Shown one piece after another: positions 33,971 to 42,262 of a stretch of DNA of 64,000 nt. The stretch is from DATFVJ01 sp963820395 (GTDB lineage: Bacteria > Actinomycetota > Actinomycetes > Streptosporangiales > Streptosporangiaceae), in NCBI GenBank assembly GCA_963820395.1, contig CAWGAE010000013.1:124001-188000 (forward strand), in the 5' to 3' direction. The translations under genes were made by a program, and so were the position numbers. Below the pieces are notes generated by a model. The model was not told where the DNA came from. It worked only from the letters and a program-made list of their open reading frames with translations, and searched no databases. How positions within the stretch are numbered: position 1 is the first letter of the stretch; each line of letters opens with the position of its first letter.

Positions 33971-34823
33971 CATGGACGCCGAACCGGATCATGCTGGCTC
34001 TGCCGGGACAGCCGTTCCACCAGGCAGCGGCTGGCCCGATGACCCAGCTACCCGGGCGACGCCGGTAGCCCGCAGCGCGGCGGCGGTCAGCGAGCTTGCC
34101 CGGGGCGCGGCGACCATGGCCGAACTGGCCGCACGACAGTCGGTCTGCCGCGCCTGCCCGCGCCTGGTTGCCTGGCGAGAGCAGACCGCCGCGGTCAAGC
34201 GGCGCTCGTTTCAGGGCGAACGGTACTGGGGGCGGCCAGTGCCTGGCTGGGGCGACGAGCGGCCGCGGGTGCTTATCGTCGGGCTGGCGCCCGCCGCCCA
34301 CGGAGGCAACAGGACGGGCCGGATCTTCACTGGCGACCGCAGCGGCGACTGGCTGTTCGGCTCGCTCTACCGCTGCGGGCTCGCGGCCCGGGCGCAGAGC
34401 GTGGCGGCGGGCGATGGCCAGCGGCTACTCGGCGTGCGGATGGCCGCGGCGGTCCGCTGCGCGCCGCCAGCGAACCGGCCGTCACCACAGGAGCGTGACA
34501 CCTGCGCCCCGTGGCTCGCCGCGGAGCTTGGGCAGGTGGCGGACTGCGTGCGGGTGATCGTTGCGCTGGGCGGGTTCGCGTGGCAGTCGTCCTGGGCGGC
34601 GCTTCGTACCGCCGGCTTCGAGGTGCCACGGCCACGCCCGCCGTTCAGGCACGGCCGCGAGGTCGGGCTGGTGGTCGGTGCGTCCGGCCGGCCGGTGCTT
34701 TTCATCGGCTGCTACCACCCGAGCCAGCAGAACACGTTTACCGGCCGCGTCACCCACGCCATGCTCGACGATGTCTTCATGCGGGCAAAGCAGGTTGCCT
34801 TCCCATGGCCGGATCTTCCATAG
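33963..34823 (+). CDS. udgB: Uracil-DNA glycosylase, family 5 (UdgB)
   Basis: Excises uracil and other deaminated bases from DNA. 286 residues from ATG 33963. The FeS-cluster cysteines lie in QSVCRACPRLVAWRE and near VRCAPPANRPSPQERDTC; active-site motif GLAPAAHGGNRTGRIFTGD and the C-terminal HPSQQNTFTGRVT are those of family 5, which uses no Asp/Asn as general base. Residues 1-50 are a variable Ala/Pro/Asp stretch. Located between ppx and ndh, whose start overlaps its end. Confidence 0.92.
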   Translation: MADMDAEPDHAGSAGTAVPPGSGWPDDPATRATPVARSAAAVSELARGAATMAELAARQSVCRACPRLVAWREQTAAVKRRSFQGERYWGRPVPGWGDERPRVLIVGLAPAAHGGNRTGRIFTGDRSGDWLFGSLYRCGLAARAQSVAAGDGQRLLGVRMAAAVRCAPPANRPSPQERDTCAPWLAAELGQVADCVRVIVALGGFAWQSSWAALRTAGFEVPRPRPPFRHGREVGLVVGASGRPVLFIGCYHPSQQNTFTGRVTHAMLDDVFMRAKQVAFPWPDLP

Positions 34824-36157
34824 GCGTGGTACAGCGCGGGAACCTCGTCGGACGTCTCCTGGTAGGAGACTTGAGCAAGCTGCGCGGCGGAGAAGCCAAA
34901 ATCAGCATCATCGACCCGAAGTCCTACATGACCTACCAGCCCTTCCTCCCGGAAGCGGCTGCGGGCAACCTGGCCGAGCGTCACGTGGTTGCTCCGCTTC
35001 GGCAGATCCTGCGCGGTATAACGGTGTTTAACGGCAGCGTGACCCGCATCTCGCACGCCGGTCGGTACGTCGACTTTCGGTCGGTCGCTGGTGAATCACA
35101 GCGGATCAGTTACGACATCCTTGTTGTCGCGCTTGGTTCCATCTCACGAACACTTCCGATCGACGGGCTAGCCGATCAGGGAATCGGTTTCAAGACCGTT
35201 GGTGAGGCGATTTACCTGCGCAATCACGTACTTGCGCAGCTGGATATCGCCGCCTCGTCGCAAGATCCGGATGTGCGGCGCCGCGCGTTGTCCTTCGTGT
35301 TCGTCGGCGCGGGGTTTGCCGGCGTCGAGGCGCTGGCCGAGCTTGAGGACATGGCGCGCGACGCGTGCCACTATTACCCAGGTATCGAGCCACGTGACAT
35401 GCGGTGGATGCTCATCGAGGCTACGCGGCGCATCCTGCCTGAGGTCGGCCCGGAGATGGGACAGCGCGCCCAGGAGGAGCTTCGTTCGCGCGGCATCGAT
35501 CTCCGCCTCGAGACCAGGCTCGCGTCCGCTGTTGGCGGCCACATCGTGCTCGACGATGGAACGGCGTTTGACGCGAACACCCTGGTCTGGACGGCGGGTG
35601 TGAAGGCGCATCCGGTGCTGGCGAACAGTGATCTGCCATTGGACTCGCGCGGCCAGCTCAGGGCGACCGCGGAGCTGATGGTGCCAGGGACTCCGGGCGT
35701 GTTCACCGCCGGCGACGCTGCCGCCGTCCCGGACCTGACCGCCCCTGATGGTGGGGTTTCCACGATGTGCGCGCCGAATGCCCAGCATGCGCTCCGCCAG
35801 GCGCGCAGGCTCGCGCTGAACATCCGCGCGTTCCTGCGCGGCCGACCGCTCAAGCCGTACCGTCACGCCTACGCGGGCTCGGTCGCGAGCCTCGGCTTGC
35901 ACCGGGGCGTCGCCTCCGTCTACGGCCTGAAGCTCTCCGGATGGCTGGCCTGGTTCCTGCACCGGACATATCACCTGTCGCGTGTGCCCACACTGAACAG
36001 GAAGGTCCGGGTCGTCGCCGACTGGACGCTTGCGCTCCTTTTCCCTCGGGAGATCGTATCGCTCGGTAGCGTGGAACGACCGCGAGAAGAGTTCGAGCTG
36101 GCACTGGCCTCGTCGCGGCCGATGCTGTCGCAAGTTGGCGATCATCAACCTGATTGA
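34805..36157 (+). CDS. ndh: Type II NADH dehydrogenase
   Basis: Non-proton-pumping NADH:quinone oxidoreductase, bound to the membrane by C-terminal amphipathic helices. 450 residues from ATG 34805, within the end of the UDG gene. DPKSYMTYQPFLPEAAAGNL, the NADH site FVGAGFAGVEALAEL, VWTAGVKAHPVLAN and FTAGDAAAVPDL are all normal. The first FAD-binding strand-turn reads IGVVQRGNLVGRLLVG instead of VVGGGYVG, losing two of the three glycines while keeping the length. The start lacks a good ribosome site. Possibly FAD binding is weaker, or the N-terminus is damaged. Confidence 0.88.
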   Translation: MAGSSIGVVQRGNLVGRLLVGDLSKLRGGEAKISIIDPKSYMTYQPFLPEAAAGNLAERHVVAPLRQILRGITVFNGSVTRISHAGRYVDFRSVAGESQRISYDILVVALGSISRTLPIDGLADQGIGFKTVGEAIYLRNHVLAQLDIAASSQDPDVRRRALSFVFVGAGFAGVEALAELEDMARDACHYYPGIEPRDMRWMLIEATRRILPEVGPEMGQRAQEELRSRGIDLRLETRLASAVGGHIVLDDGTAFDANTLVWTAGVKAHPVLANSDLPLDSRGQLRATAELMVPGTPGVFTAGDAAAVPDLTAPDGGVSTMCAPNAQHALRQARRLALNIRAFLRGRPLKPYRHAYAGSVASLGLHRGVASVYGLKLSGWLAWFLHRTYHLSRVPTLNRKVRVVADWTLALLFPREIVSLGSVERPREEFELALASSRPMLSQVGDHQPD

Positions 36158-36198
36158 ATAAGGCCTAATCCAGAAAAATGTGCGAACCCTATTCAATC
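36151..36198 (+). terminator. Hairpin after ndh
   Basis: GATTGAATA (36152-36160) and TATTCAATC (36190-36198) pair perfectly, extendable to 12 bp with one mismatch (AAGG with CCCT). It starts on the ndh stop codon. No T-run, loop of about 23 bases. Probable end of the ndh transcript before the tRNA-like gene. Confidence 0.5.
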
Positions 36199-36239
36199 GT
36201 GCAAGAGTCATCGGGATCGGCACGAGGTATCATTTCTCC

Positions 36240-36313
36240 GCCCCCGTAGCCCAAGGGAAGAGGCTGGCCCCCTAAAAGGGTCCCCAGTGTCGGTTCGACT
36301 CCGACCGGGGGCA
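36240..36313 (+). tRNA. tRNA-like gene, anticodon reads TAA with C33
   Basis: Cloverleaf of 74 bases: acceptor GCCCCCG with CGGGGGC and discriminator A, D-arm GCC..GGC, anticodon stem GGCCC with GGGTC, T-stem GTCGG with CCGAC around TTCGACT. CCA is not encoded. The seven-base anticodon loop is CCTAAAA, which puts TAA at 34-36 and C instead of the near-universal T at 33. TAA would fit Leu, but the short variable loop is wrong for tRNA-Leu. Shifting the loop to place T at 33 breaks two stem pairs. Identity is open, and a decayed or unusual tRNA is possible. Confidence 0.6.
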
Positions 36314-36452
36314 CTGGCCGTCTGCTGCTTGCCGGCGTGGGCCCGGGGGCGACTCCCCGAGCCCCGGTGCGGCGCCCGTCTTCCCTCTGTGTGCGTGGCG
36401 GTTTGTCCCGGGGTGCGAGCGGCGCGCGGCAGCGCCGCGTGCGGCGGAATCC

Positions 36453-36863
36453 TCAGCCGCTGACGTCCGGCCCGGCCCGGGTGATCGCAACGCGGATGAT
36501 CACTCGCTTGTCGCGCTCCATCACCGCGCGGTAGTCGGCCCAGTCCGGGTGCTCACCGGCGACGGCGCGGTAGTAGTCGACGAGCAGGTCCATGGCCACG
36601 GGCAGCGAGACAACCTCAGCCCTTCCCTCCACCTGAATCCAGTCGCCGAAGAAGCTGTCGCTGAGAACGCACAGCGAGGCGTGCGGTTCGCGGCGCACGT
36701 TCCGTGTTTTGACGGCGTTCTCGCGAGTGCTGATGAGCACCCGGCCTTCCCCGTCGATACCGGCCAGTACCGGCGACAGTTGTGGACTTCCGTCGGCGCG
36801 GCTGGTCGCGAGTACTGCCCGGTGATGGGTCCGCAGGAAGTCGCGGGCGCGGTCGAGATCCAC
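36453..36863 (-). CDS. PPOX-class flavin/F420-dependent oxidoreductase
   Basis: 136 residues from GTG 36863, split-barrel fold of the pyridoxamine-phosphate-oxidase superfamily. Features: DFLRTHHRAVLATSRADGSP, QLSPVLAGIDGEGRVLIST, the phosphate-binding region ENAVKTRNVRREPHASLCVL and WIQVEGRAEVV. Actinobacterial members with this layout use F420 or flavin; substrate unknown. The start directly follows the stop of the DUF4287 gene (TAA, then GTG), so the two form an operon. Confidence 0.85.
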   Translation of the reverse strand: MDLDRARDFLRTHHRAVLATSRADGSPQLSPVLAGIDGEGRVLISTRENAVKTRNVRREPHASLCVLSDSFFGDWIQVEGRAEVVSLPVAMDLLVDYYRAVAGEHPDWADYRAVMERDKRVIIRVAITRAGPDVSG

Positions 36864-37097
36864 TTACCCACTGTAGAGGCGAATGCGGCGGCGCAGCTCG
36901 TACTCGTGTACAATCGCAGTCGCGTAGCCGTTGGAGAGACCGTGCTCGTCAGCCAGCCAGTGCGCACGCTCCTCGCAGCGAAGGAACGCGGGGCCTGATT
37001 CGATACTCCTGAACCACTCCGGTAGGTCACGTCCTGTGACGCCGGGGATGCGGGCGATGAGGTTCTTGTGCATCTCCGGAGAGTGGTTCAGAGCCAA
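36864..37097 (-). CDS. DUF4287-like small protein
   Basis: 77 residues. TTG 37097 is chosen because GGAGGT lies eight bases upstream; the longer frame to 37,154 has none. HKNLIARIPGVTGRDLPEWF and HWLADEHGLSNGYATAIVHE match the DUF4287 pattern (a helical domain with PGVTG and a later GLSxGYA). Function unknown; members occur alone or fused to DUF5655. Cotranscribed with the PPOX protein. Confidence 0.75.
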   Translation of the reverse strand: MALNHSPEMHKNLIARIPGVTGRDLPEWFRSIESGPAFLRCEERAHWLADEHGLSNGYATAIVHEYELRRRIRLYSG

Positions 37098-37173
37098 TTG
37101 GCACCTCCAGGGTGTACTCCTCTTTGTGTGAGCGTGCACCAGCACCGGGCACATGACAAGCCCTTGCCTCCAG

Positions 37174-37219
37174 CTTTCCGAGATACGCCGGTCACACTTT
37201 CCGAGATACGCCGGTCACA
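37174..37219. repeat. 23-bp perfect tandem duplication
   Basis: The 23 bases starting CTTTCCGAGATACGCCGGTC at 37174-37196 are repeated without change at 37197-37219, followed by CTT of a third copy. In the gap between DUF4287 and the thiolase. Too short for an array; probably slippage. Confidence 0.85.
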
Positions 37220-37326
37220 CTTGGCAGTGAAGGTCACCGTGGCGGCGCCGACATGGGGCTGGAGCGACTCGGCGCGGGGTGCCAGGCGCGCCGTGGAGCG
37301 GGACGGGCACGGATGTAGCCGGTGCC

Positions 37327-38544
37327 TCAGCTCAACCGCTCAAAGATCATCGCCATGCCCTGGCCACCGCCCACGCACATGGTCTCCAGGCCGAACGTCT
37401 TGTCATGGAACTGGAGACTGTTGATCAATGTCGTGGCGATGCGCGCGCCGGTCATGCCGAACGGGTGCCCGACCGCGATAGCCCCGCCGTTGACGTTGAG
37501 CCTGTCCAGATCGATGCCGAGTTCGGTGTAGCTCGCGATCACCTGGACGGCGAAGGCCTCGTTCATCTCCACCAGGTCAATGTCGCCGATCGCCATGCCG
37601 GCCCTGGCGAGGGCTCGCCTTGACGCCTCCACCGGCCCGAGGCCCATGATCTCCGGTGACAGCGCGGATACGCCGGAGGAGACGATCCGGGCGAGCGGGG
37701 TGATGCCAAGCTCGGCGGCCTTTGTGTCGCTCATCACGATCACGGCGGCGGCACCGTCGTTGAGCGGGCAGCAGTTGCCGGGGGTCACGGTGCCATCCGG
37801 CCGGAATGACGGCTTCAGCGCGGCCACCGCCTCAAGCGTGGTTCCCGGCCGCGGGCCGTCGTCCTTGCTGTTGACGGTGCCATCCGGCATTGTCACCGGA
37901 ATGATCTCACGCTGCCAGAACCCGTCAGCCAGCGCCTTCTCGGCCAGGTTCTGCGACCGGACCCCGAACTCATCCTGCTCCCTGCGGCTGAGCCCGCGCA
38001 GTTGGGCGACGTTCTCGGCGGTCTGGCCCATGGCGAGATAAACGTCGGGGAGCGCGCCATCCTCGCGCGGGTCATGCCAGCTGTCGCCGCCCTCCGCCTG
38101 CTTCGCGCTACGGGACTCGGCATCGGCGAACAGCGGATTGTGGGTGTTGGGCCAGGAGTCGCTGCTCCCGGTGGTGAACCGGCTCACGCACTCCACCCCG
38201 GCCGAGATGAACGCGTCGCCTTCACCGCTCTTTATGGCGTGGAACGCCATCCGGGTGGTCTGCAGGGATGACGAGCAGTACCGGTTGACTGTCGTCCCTG
38301 GTAGGTGATCGTAACCAAGCAGTACGCTCACCACCCTGGCCATATTGAAGCCCTGCTCGCCGCCCGGCAGGCCGCAGCCGAGCATCATGTCGTCGATGGC
38401 GGCCGGATCCAGTTGCGGCACCTTGGCCAGGGCCGCGCGGACGATCTGCGCGGTCAGGTCGTCGGGGCGGATCTCCTTCATTGTTCCCTTGAACGCGCGG
38501 CCTATGGGAGAGCGTGCGGTGGCGACGATGACGGCTTCGGGCAT
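37327..38544 (-). CDS. Acetyl-CoA acyltransferase (thiolase)
   Basis: Degradative-type thiolase for beta-oxidation or acetoacetyl-CoA turnover. 405 residues from ATG 38544 (MPEAVIVATARSPIGRAFKG); 11 further codons upstream are open but start poorly. Nucleophile Cys in NRYCSSSLQTTRMAF (near 90), His in AIAVGHPFGMTGARI (near 358), Cys in MCVGGGQGMAMIFE (near 390) and NEAFAVQV are all present. It stands alone on the minus strand, divergent from cbs; the chain-length preference is not evident. Confidence 0.93.
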   Translation of the reverse strand: MPEAVIVATARSPIGRAFKGTMKEIRPDDLTAQIVRAALAKVPQLDPAAIDDMMLGCGLPGGEQGFNMARVVSVLLGYDHLPGTTVNRYCSSSLQTTRMAFHAIKSGEGDAFISAGVECVSRFTTGSSDSWPNTHNPLFADAESRSAKQAEGGDSWHDPREDGALPDVYLAMGQTAENVAQLRGLSRREQDEFGVRSQNLAEKALADGFWQREIIPVTMPDGTVNSKDDGPRPGTTLEAVAALKPSFRPDGTVTPGNCCPLNDGAAAVIVMSDTKAAELGITPLARIVSSGVSALSPEIMGLGPVEASRRALARAGMAIGDIDLVEMNEAFAVQVIASYTELGIDLDRLNVNGGAIAVGHPFGMTGARIATTLINSLQFHDKTFGLETMCVGGGQGMAMIFERLS

Positions 38545-38738
38545 GGTGGGCGTATCTCCCTCGAGGCGGTGGATCACTCAAAGGTAACCCATCATGGCGC
38601 GAGTGCGCCCCGGGCGGCCGCGCCGTCATGGCTGCCGCCGCAGCCGGTCCGATACCGTCGGTGCCAGCGATCCAGCTGCGTAGAACCCGACCCCGTCATC
38701 CATACGATTTTCCGGGCGTCTGAGAAGGAAGGTGGTAC

Positions 38739-40115
38739 ATGCAGGTCCGTGATTCGCTGGTCGAACTTGTGGGCAACACCCCGATCGTCCGGCTGCGGAA
38801 GGTGACCACGGGGGTCGCTGCCGACGTCCTGGCCAAGATCGAGTACGTGAACCCGGGTGGTTCGGTAAAGGACCGGATCGCGCTGCACATGGTGCAGGCG
38901 GCTGAGGCATCGGGCGACCTGAGCCCGGGTGGGACCATCGTGGAGCCGACGTCGGGCAACACCGGCGTCGGCCTGGCGATCGTGGCGGCGGAGAAGGGCT
39001 ATCGCTGCCTGTTCGTCTGCCCGGACAAGGTCGCGCAGGACAAGATCTCTGTCCTCCGCGCGTACGGCGCCGAGGTCGTGGTCTGCCCGACCACCGTGGC
39101 ACCGGACCACCCGGACTCGTACTACTCGGTGTCCGACCGGCTAGCCGCCGAGATACCAGGTGGATGGAAACCCGACCAGTACACCAACTCCGAGAACCCG
39201 GCGTCGCACTACCGGACCACCGGCCCGGAGATCTGGGCACAGACCGACGGCACCATCACGCACTTCGTCGCGGGAATCGGCACCGGGGGCACGATCACCG
39301 GAACCGGGCGGTACCTCAAAGAGGTGTCGGGCGGCCGGGTCCAGGTGATCGGTGCCGACCCGGAAGGGTCTGTCTACTCGGGTGGCACCGGACGGCCGTA
39401 CCTGGTCGAAGGAGTGGGCGAGGACATCTGGCCCGCCACCTATGATCCGTCGGTATGCGATCAGATCATCGCGGTGAGCGACAAAGAGTCGTTCGGCATG
39501 ACGCGTAGGCTCGCACGTGAGGAGGCGCTGCTCGTCGGCGGATCATCCGGGCTCGCGGTCGTAGCAGCGCTGCGGGTGGCGGCAGCCGCCCACCGCGGTG
39601 CGGTGATTGTGACCTTGTTGCCCGATGGCGGCCGCGGCTATCTCTCGAAGATCTTTAGTGATGACTGGATGACCGACTACGGATTCCTCGACGTGGTGAC
39701 GGCCGAGCCCCGCGTCGCCGATGTGCTCGCGAGGAAGGGTCCCGGGCTCCCTGAATTCGTGCATGCCCATCCCGAAGAGACGGTCGGCACCGCCATCGAG
39801 ATCCTGCGCGAATACGAAGTCTCACAACTTCCCATCATGAAAGCAGAGCCGCCGGTGATGGCCGCCGAGGTCATCGGGTCCATCGTTGAGCGGGATCTTC
39901 TCGACGCCCTGCTTGCGGGCCGTGCACGGCCGGGTGACCCGGTGTCCAAGCACATGTCGGCGCCGTTGCCAATGGTCGGCTCGGGCGAGCCTGTCAGCCG
40001 TGCGGTGGAGGCGCTGGAGAAGGCAGGCGCCGCCGTCATCCTGGTCGACGGTAAGCCCGTTGGCATGCTCACCCGGCAGGATGTGCTCGCCTTCCTCGCT
40101 AGTGTCACCTCATGA
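38739..40115 (+). CDS. cbs: Cystathionine beta-synthase
   Basis: PLP enzyme joining serine and homocysteine in transsulfuration. 458 residues from ATG 38739 with GAAGGAAGG upstream. VNPGGSVKDRIAL carries the PLP Lys (near 42), TSGNTGVGLA binds substrate, GIGTGGTITGTGRYL holds PLP phosphate. From about 335 two CBS domains follow (PEETVGTAIEILREYEVSQL and PVSRAVEALEKAGAAVILV), which in homologues bind adenosyl compounds. The stop overlaps the metB start (ATGA), so both make up one operon. Confidence 0.93.
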   Translation: MQVRDSLVELVGNTPIVRLRKVTTGVAADVLAKIEYVNPGGSVKDRIALHMVQAAEASGDLSPGGTIVEPTSGNTGVGLAIVAAEKGYRCLFVCPDKVAQDKISVLRAYGAEVVVCPTTVAPDHPDSYYSVSDRLAAEIPGGWKPDQYTNSENPASHYRTTGPEIWAQTDGTITHFVAGIGTGGTITGTGRYLKEVSGGRVQVIGADPEGSVYSGGTGRPYLVEGVGEDIWPATYDPSVCDQIIAVSDKESFGMTRRLAREEALLVGGSSGLAVVAALRVAAAAHRGAVIVTLLPDGGRGYLSKIFSDDWMTDYGFLDVVTAEPRVADVLARKGPGLPEFVHAHPEETVGTAIEILREYEVSQLPIMKAEPPVMAAEVIGSIVERDLLDALLAGRARPGDPVSKHMSAPLPMVGSGEPVSRAVEALEKAGAAVILVDGKPVGMLTRQDVLAFLASVTS

Positions 40116-41338
40116 ACATCGCAAACGCCGCGGCGGACCAGGGGCCATCGGGGGATCGGTCGTGGCACCGGGGGAGGGGTCCGTCACAACCGCCCGGCGC
40201 CGACGCGTTCGAGACCCTCGCGATTCACGCCGGGCAAGAACCTGATCCAGTCACCGGCGCCGTGGTGCCGCCGATCTACCAGGTGTCCACGTACAAGCAG
40301 GACGGTGTCGGCGGCCTGCGCGATGGCTACGAGTACAGCAGGACCGCGAACCCAACGAGGGCGGCGCTCGAAGCGTGCCTTGCCGCGCTCGAGCGCGGCG
40401 CACGCGGGCTCGCGTTCGCCTCGGGCATGGCCGCCGAGGACTGCCTGCTGCGGACTGTCTGCGCACCCGGCGACGGGGTACTGATCCCGGACGACGCCTA
40501 CGGCGGCACATACCGGCTCCTCGCCCAGGTGCTCGACCGCTGGGGAGTGCGACACCGTCCGGTGCGCTTCGCAGATGCGGCAGCCGTTAAGGACGCTCTC
40601 GAGGAAGGGCCTGCACGGGTGGTGTGGGTCGAAACGCCCACCAACCCCCTGCTCGGCATCGCCGACATCGCGGCGGTCGCGAGCCTTGCGCATGAGGCGG
40701 GCGCGCTGCTCGTCGTGGACAACACGTTCGCGTCACCGTATCTGCAGCGGCCACTCGCGCTCGGCGCGGATGTGGTGGTGCATTCCACGACCAAGTACCT
40801 CGGCGGTCACTCCGATGTGCTCGGGGGAGCGCTGGTGCCCGCCGATCCGGAGCTCGGTGAGCGCCTCGCGTTCCACCAGAACGCGATCGGCGCGGTAGCC
40901 GGCCCCTTCGACGCCTGGCTGACCTTGCGGGGGACCCGGACGCTCGCGGTGCGGATGGACCGGCATTGCGCGAACGCGGCCAGGATCGCGGCCGCGCTCG
41001 CCGCCCATCCGTCGGTCGCGCGGGTGCTCTATCCTGGCCTGTCCTCCCATCCAGGCCACGAGGTGGCAGCGAAGCAGATGCGCGGATTCGGCGGCATGGT
41101 GTCGCTGCGGTTGCACGGCGGCGAGCAGGCCGCGCTAAGGATGTGCGGTCGTACCCGGCTGTTCACGCTCGCCGAGTCGCTCGGCGGCGTGGAGTCGCTG
41201 ATCGAGCACCCGGGCCGGATGACGCACGCATCGGCGGCGGGCTCGGCGCTTGCCGTGCCACCGGATCTGGTGCGGCTGTCGGTCGGCATCGAGGACTGCG
41301 AGGATCTGCTCGACGATCTCAGTCAGGCGCTCGCCTGA
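40112..41338 (+). CDS. metB: Cystathionine gamma-synthase/lyase
   Basis: PLP enzyme of the Cys/Met metabolism family. 408 residues from ATG 40112. Residues 1-30 are variable; then FETLAIHAGQEPDPVTGAVV, YSRTANPTRAALE, ASGMAAED, PLP Lys in VVHSTTKYLGGHSDVLGG (near 225) and SLGGVESLIEHPGRMTHAS. Paired with cbs, a lyase that releases cysteine from cystathionine would complete reverse transsulfuration; sequence alone does not separate synthase from lyase. Confidence 0.9.
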   Translation: MNIANAAADQGPSGDRSWHRGRGPSQPPGADAFETLAIHAGQEPDPVTGAVVPPIYQVSTYKQDGVGGLRDGYEYSRTANPTRAALEACLAALERGARGLAFASGMAAEDCLLRTVCAPGDGVLIPDDAYGGTYRLLAQVLDRWGVRHRPVRFADAAAVKDALEEGPARVVWVETPTNPLLGIADIAAVASLAHEAGALLVVDNTFASPYLQRPLALGADVVVHSTTKYLGGHSDVLGGALVPADPELGERLAFHQNAIGAVAGPFDAWLTLRGTRTLAVRMDRHCANAARIAAALAAHPSVARVLYPGLSSHPGHEVAAKQMRGFGGMVSLRLHGGEQAALRMCGRTRLFTLAESLGGVESLIEHPGRMTHASAAGSALAVPPDLVRLSVGIEDCEDLLDDLSQALA

Positions 41339-41358
41339 CCCGGCGACTAGCCTGGCGA

Positions 41359-42084
41359 CTAGCGGTGCCACACCATCAGGACCAGGATCACCAGCCAGAT
41401 CGCGGTGATCACGCCGCTCATCGTGGCGATGCGGCCCCGCTCGACCGACGCGAGGTGCGCGGCGGCCGCGGTGCCACCAGCGCTCGCTACCGCTGGCTGC
41501 GGCACCGTGTCACCAGTGCGCCCGCCCGTTAGCGTGGGCGGCTTATCCGCTGCCAGCTCGTGCGCTGGCGCCGAAACGCCCTCCCGGTCAGCCGTGGCGC
41601 CTGCGGTTGCCGCACCGCCAGTCCCGGCGGCGGCGCCTGAACCGGCGGCGCCTGAACCGGCGGCGCCTGAACCGGCGGCGGCGGACCTGCCTTCCCGCCC
41701 CTCAGCTGCCGACGGCGCTTTCGCGAGCACGGGGACCCCGGCCCCGGCCTCGCCGACCGGTACCGCCTTCTCGATCGCAGTGATCGCCCTGCGCTGGTCG
41801 AAGAGGACCAGGACAAGCAGTACGGCGCCGACGATGAACAGCGTCATCGCGGCCGAGAACCATCCCTTGTTGAAGTCGTGCCGGCCGAGCAGCAGGCCGA
41901 ACAGGAACACGCCGACCGTCAGCACACCGTAGATCCGAGTCGTGCGGTACAGATACCGGAGCACGGCGAGATCCCGCTTCCTGACGTAGCGCGGGGTCGC
42001 CAGCATCGAGACCGCGGCCGGGCCGAGCGTGAAGATCGCGAACCCGATATGCAGCCACAGCAGTAGCCGGTCGGTGAACGACAT
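41359..42084 (-). CDS. DUF2269-like integral membrane protein with Gly/Ala linker
   Basis: 241 residues from ATG 42084. Three membrane helices in the first 95 residues (LLLWLHIGFAIFTLGPAAVS, the region VLTVGVFLFGLLLG, and AMTLFIVGAVLLVLVLF) and one at the very end (ITAIWLVILVLMVWHR). Between them about 110 residues of Ala/Gly/Pro-rich sequence include three GSGAA repeats (coded by 15-bp units). The helix pattern with an early Trp-His resembles DUF2269 proteins. Function unknown; stands alone, convergent with metB. Confidence 0.7.
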   Translation of the reverse strand: MSFTDRLLLWLHIGFAIFTLGPAAVSMLATPRYVRKRDLAVLRYLYRTTRIYGVLTVGVFLFGLLLGRHDFNKGWFSAAMTLFIVGAVLLVLVLFDQRRAITAIEKAVPVGEAGAGVPVLAKAPSAAEGREGRSAAAGSGAAGSGAAGSGAAAGTGGAATAGATADREGVSAPAHELAADKPPTLTGGRTGDTVPQPAVASAGGTAAAAHLASVERGRIATMSGVITAIWLVILVLMVWHR

Positions 42085-42262
42085 AGCACGAGCTTGTCAC
42101 ACGGCGATGGCGCCGTTTGCCATTTGCACCGCGCACCGCTGACGCGACAAGCCCGAGCAACGTTGAACTTGCTCGTCCATAGCGAGCCAGATCAATGCTG
42201 ACAATGGGCGGGCGGCACCACCGCTGCCCCGACCCCGACCAGCGGGTGCCGGGCGGCCGGTG

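Noticed and set aside
36266..36282. Alternative anticodon AAA or CCT in the tRNA-like gene
   Set aside because: Placing T at 33, or CCT at 34-36, breaks pairs in the anticodon stem, while the chosen register pairs all five positions.
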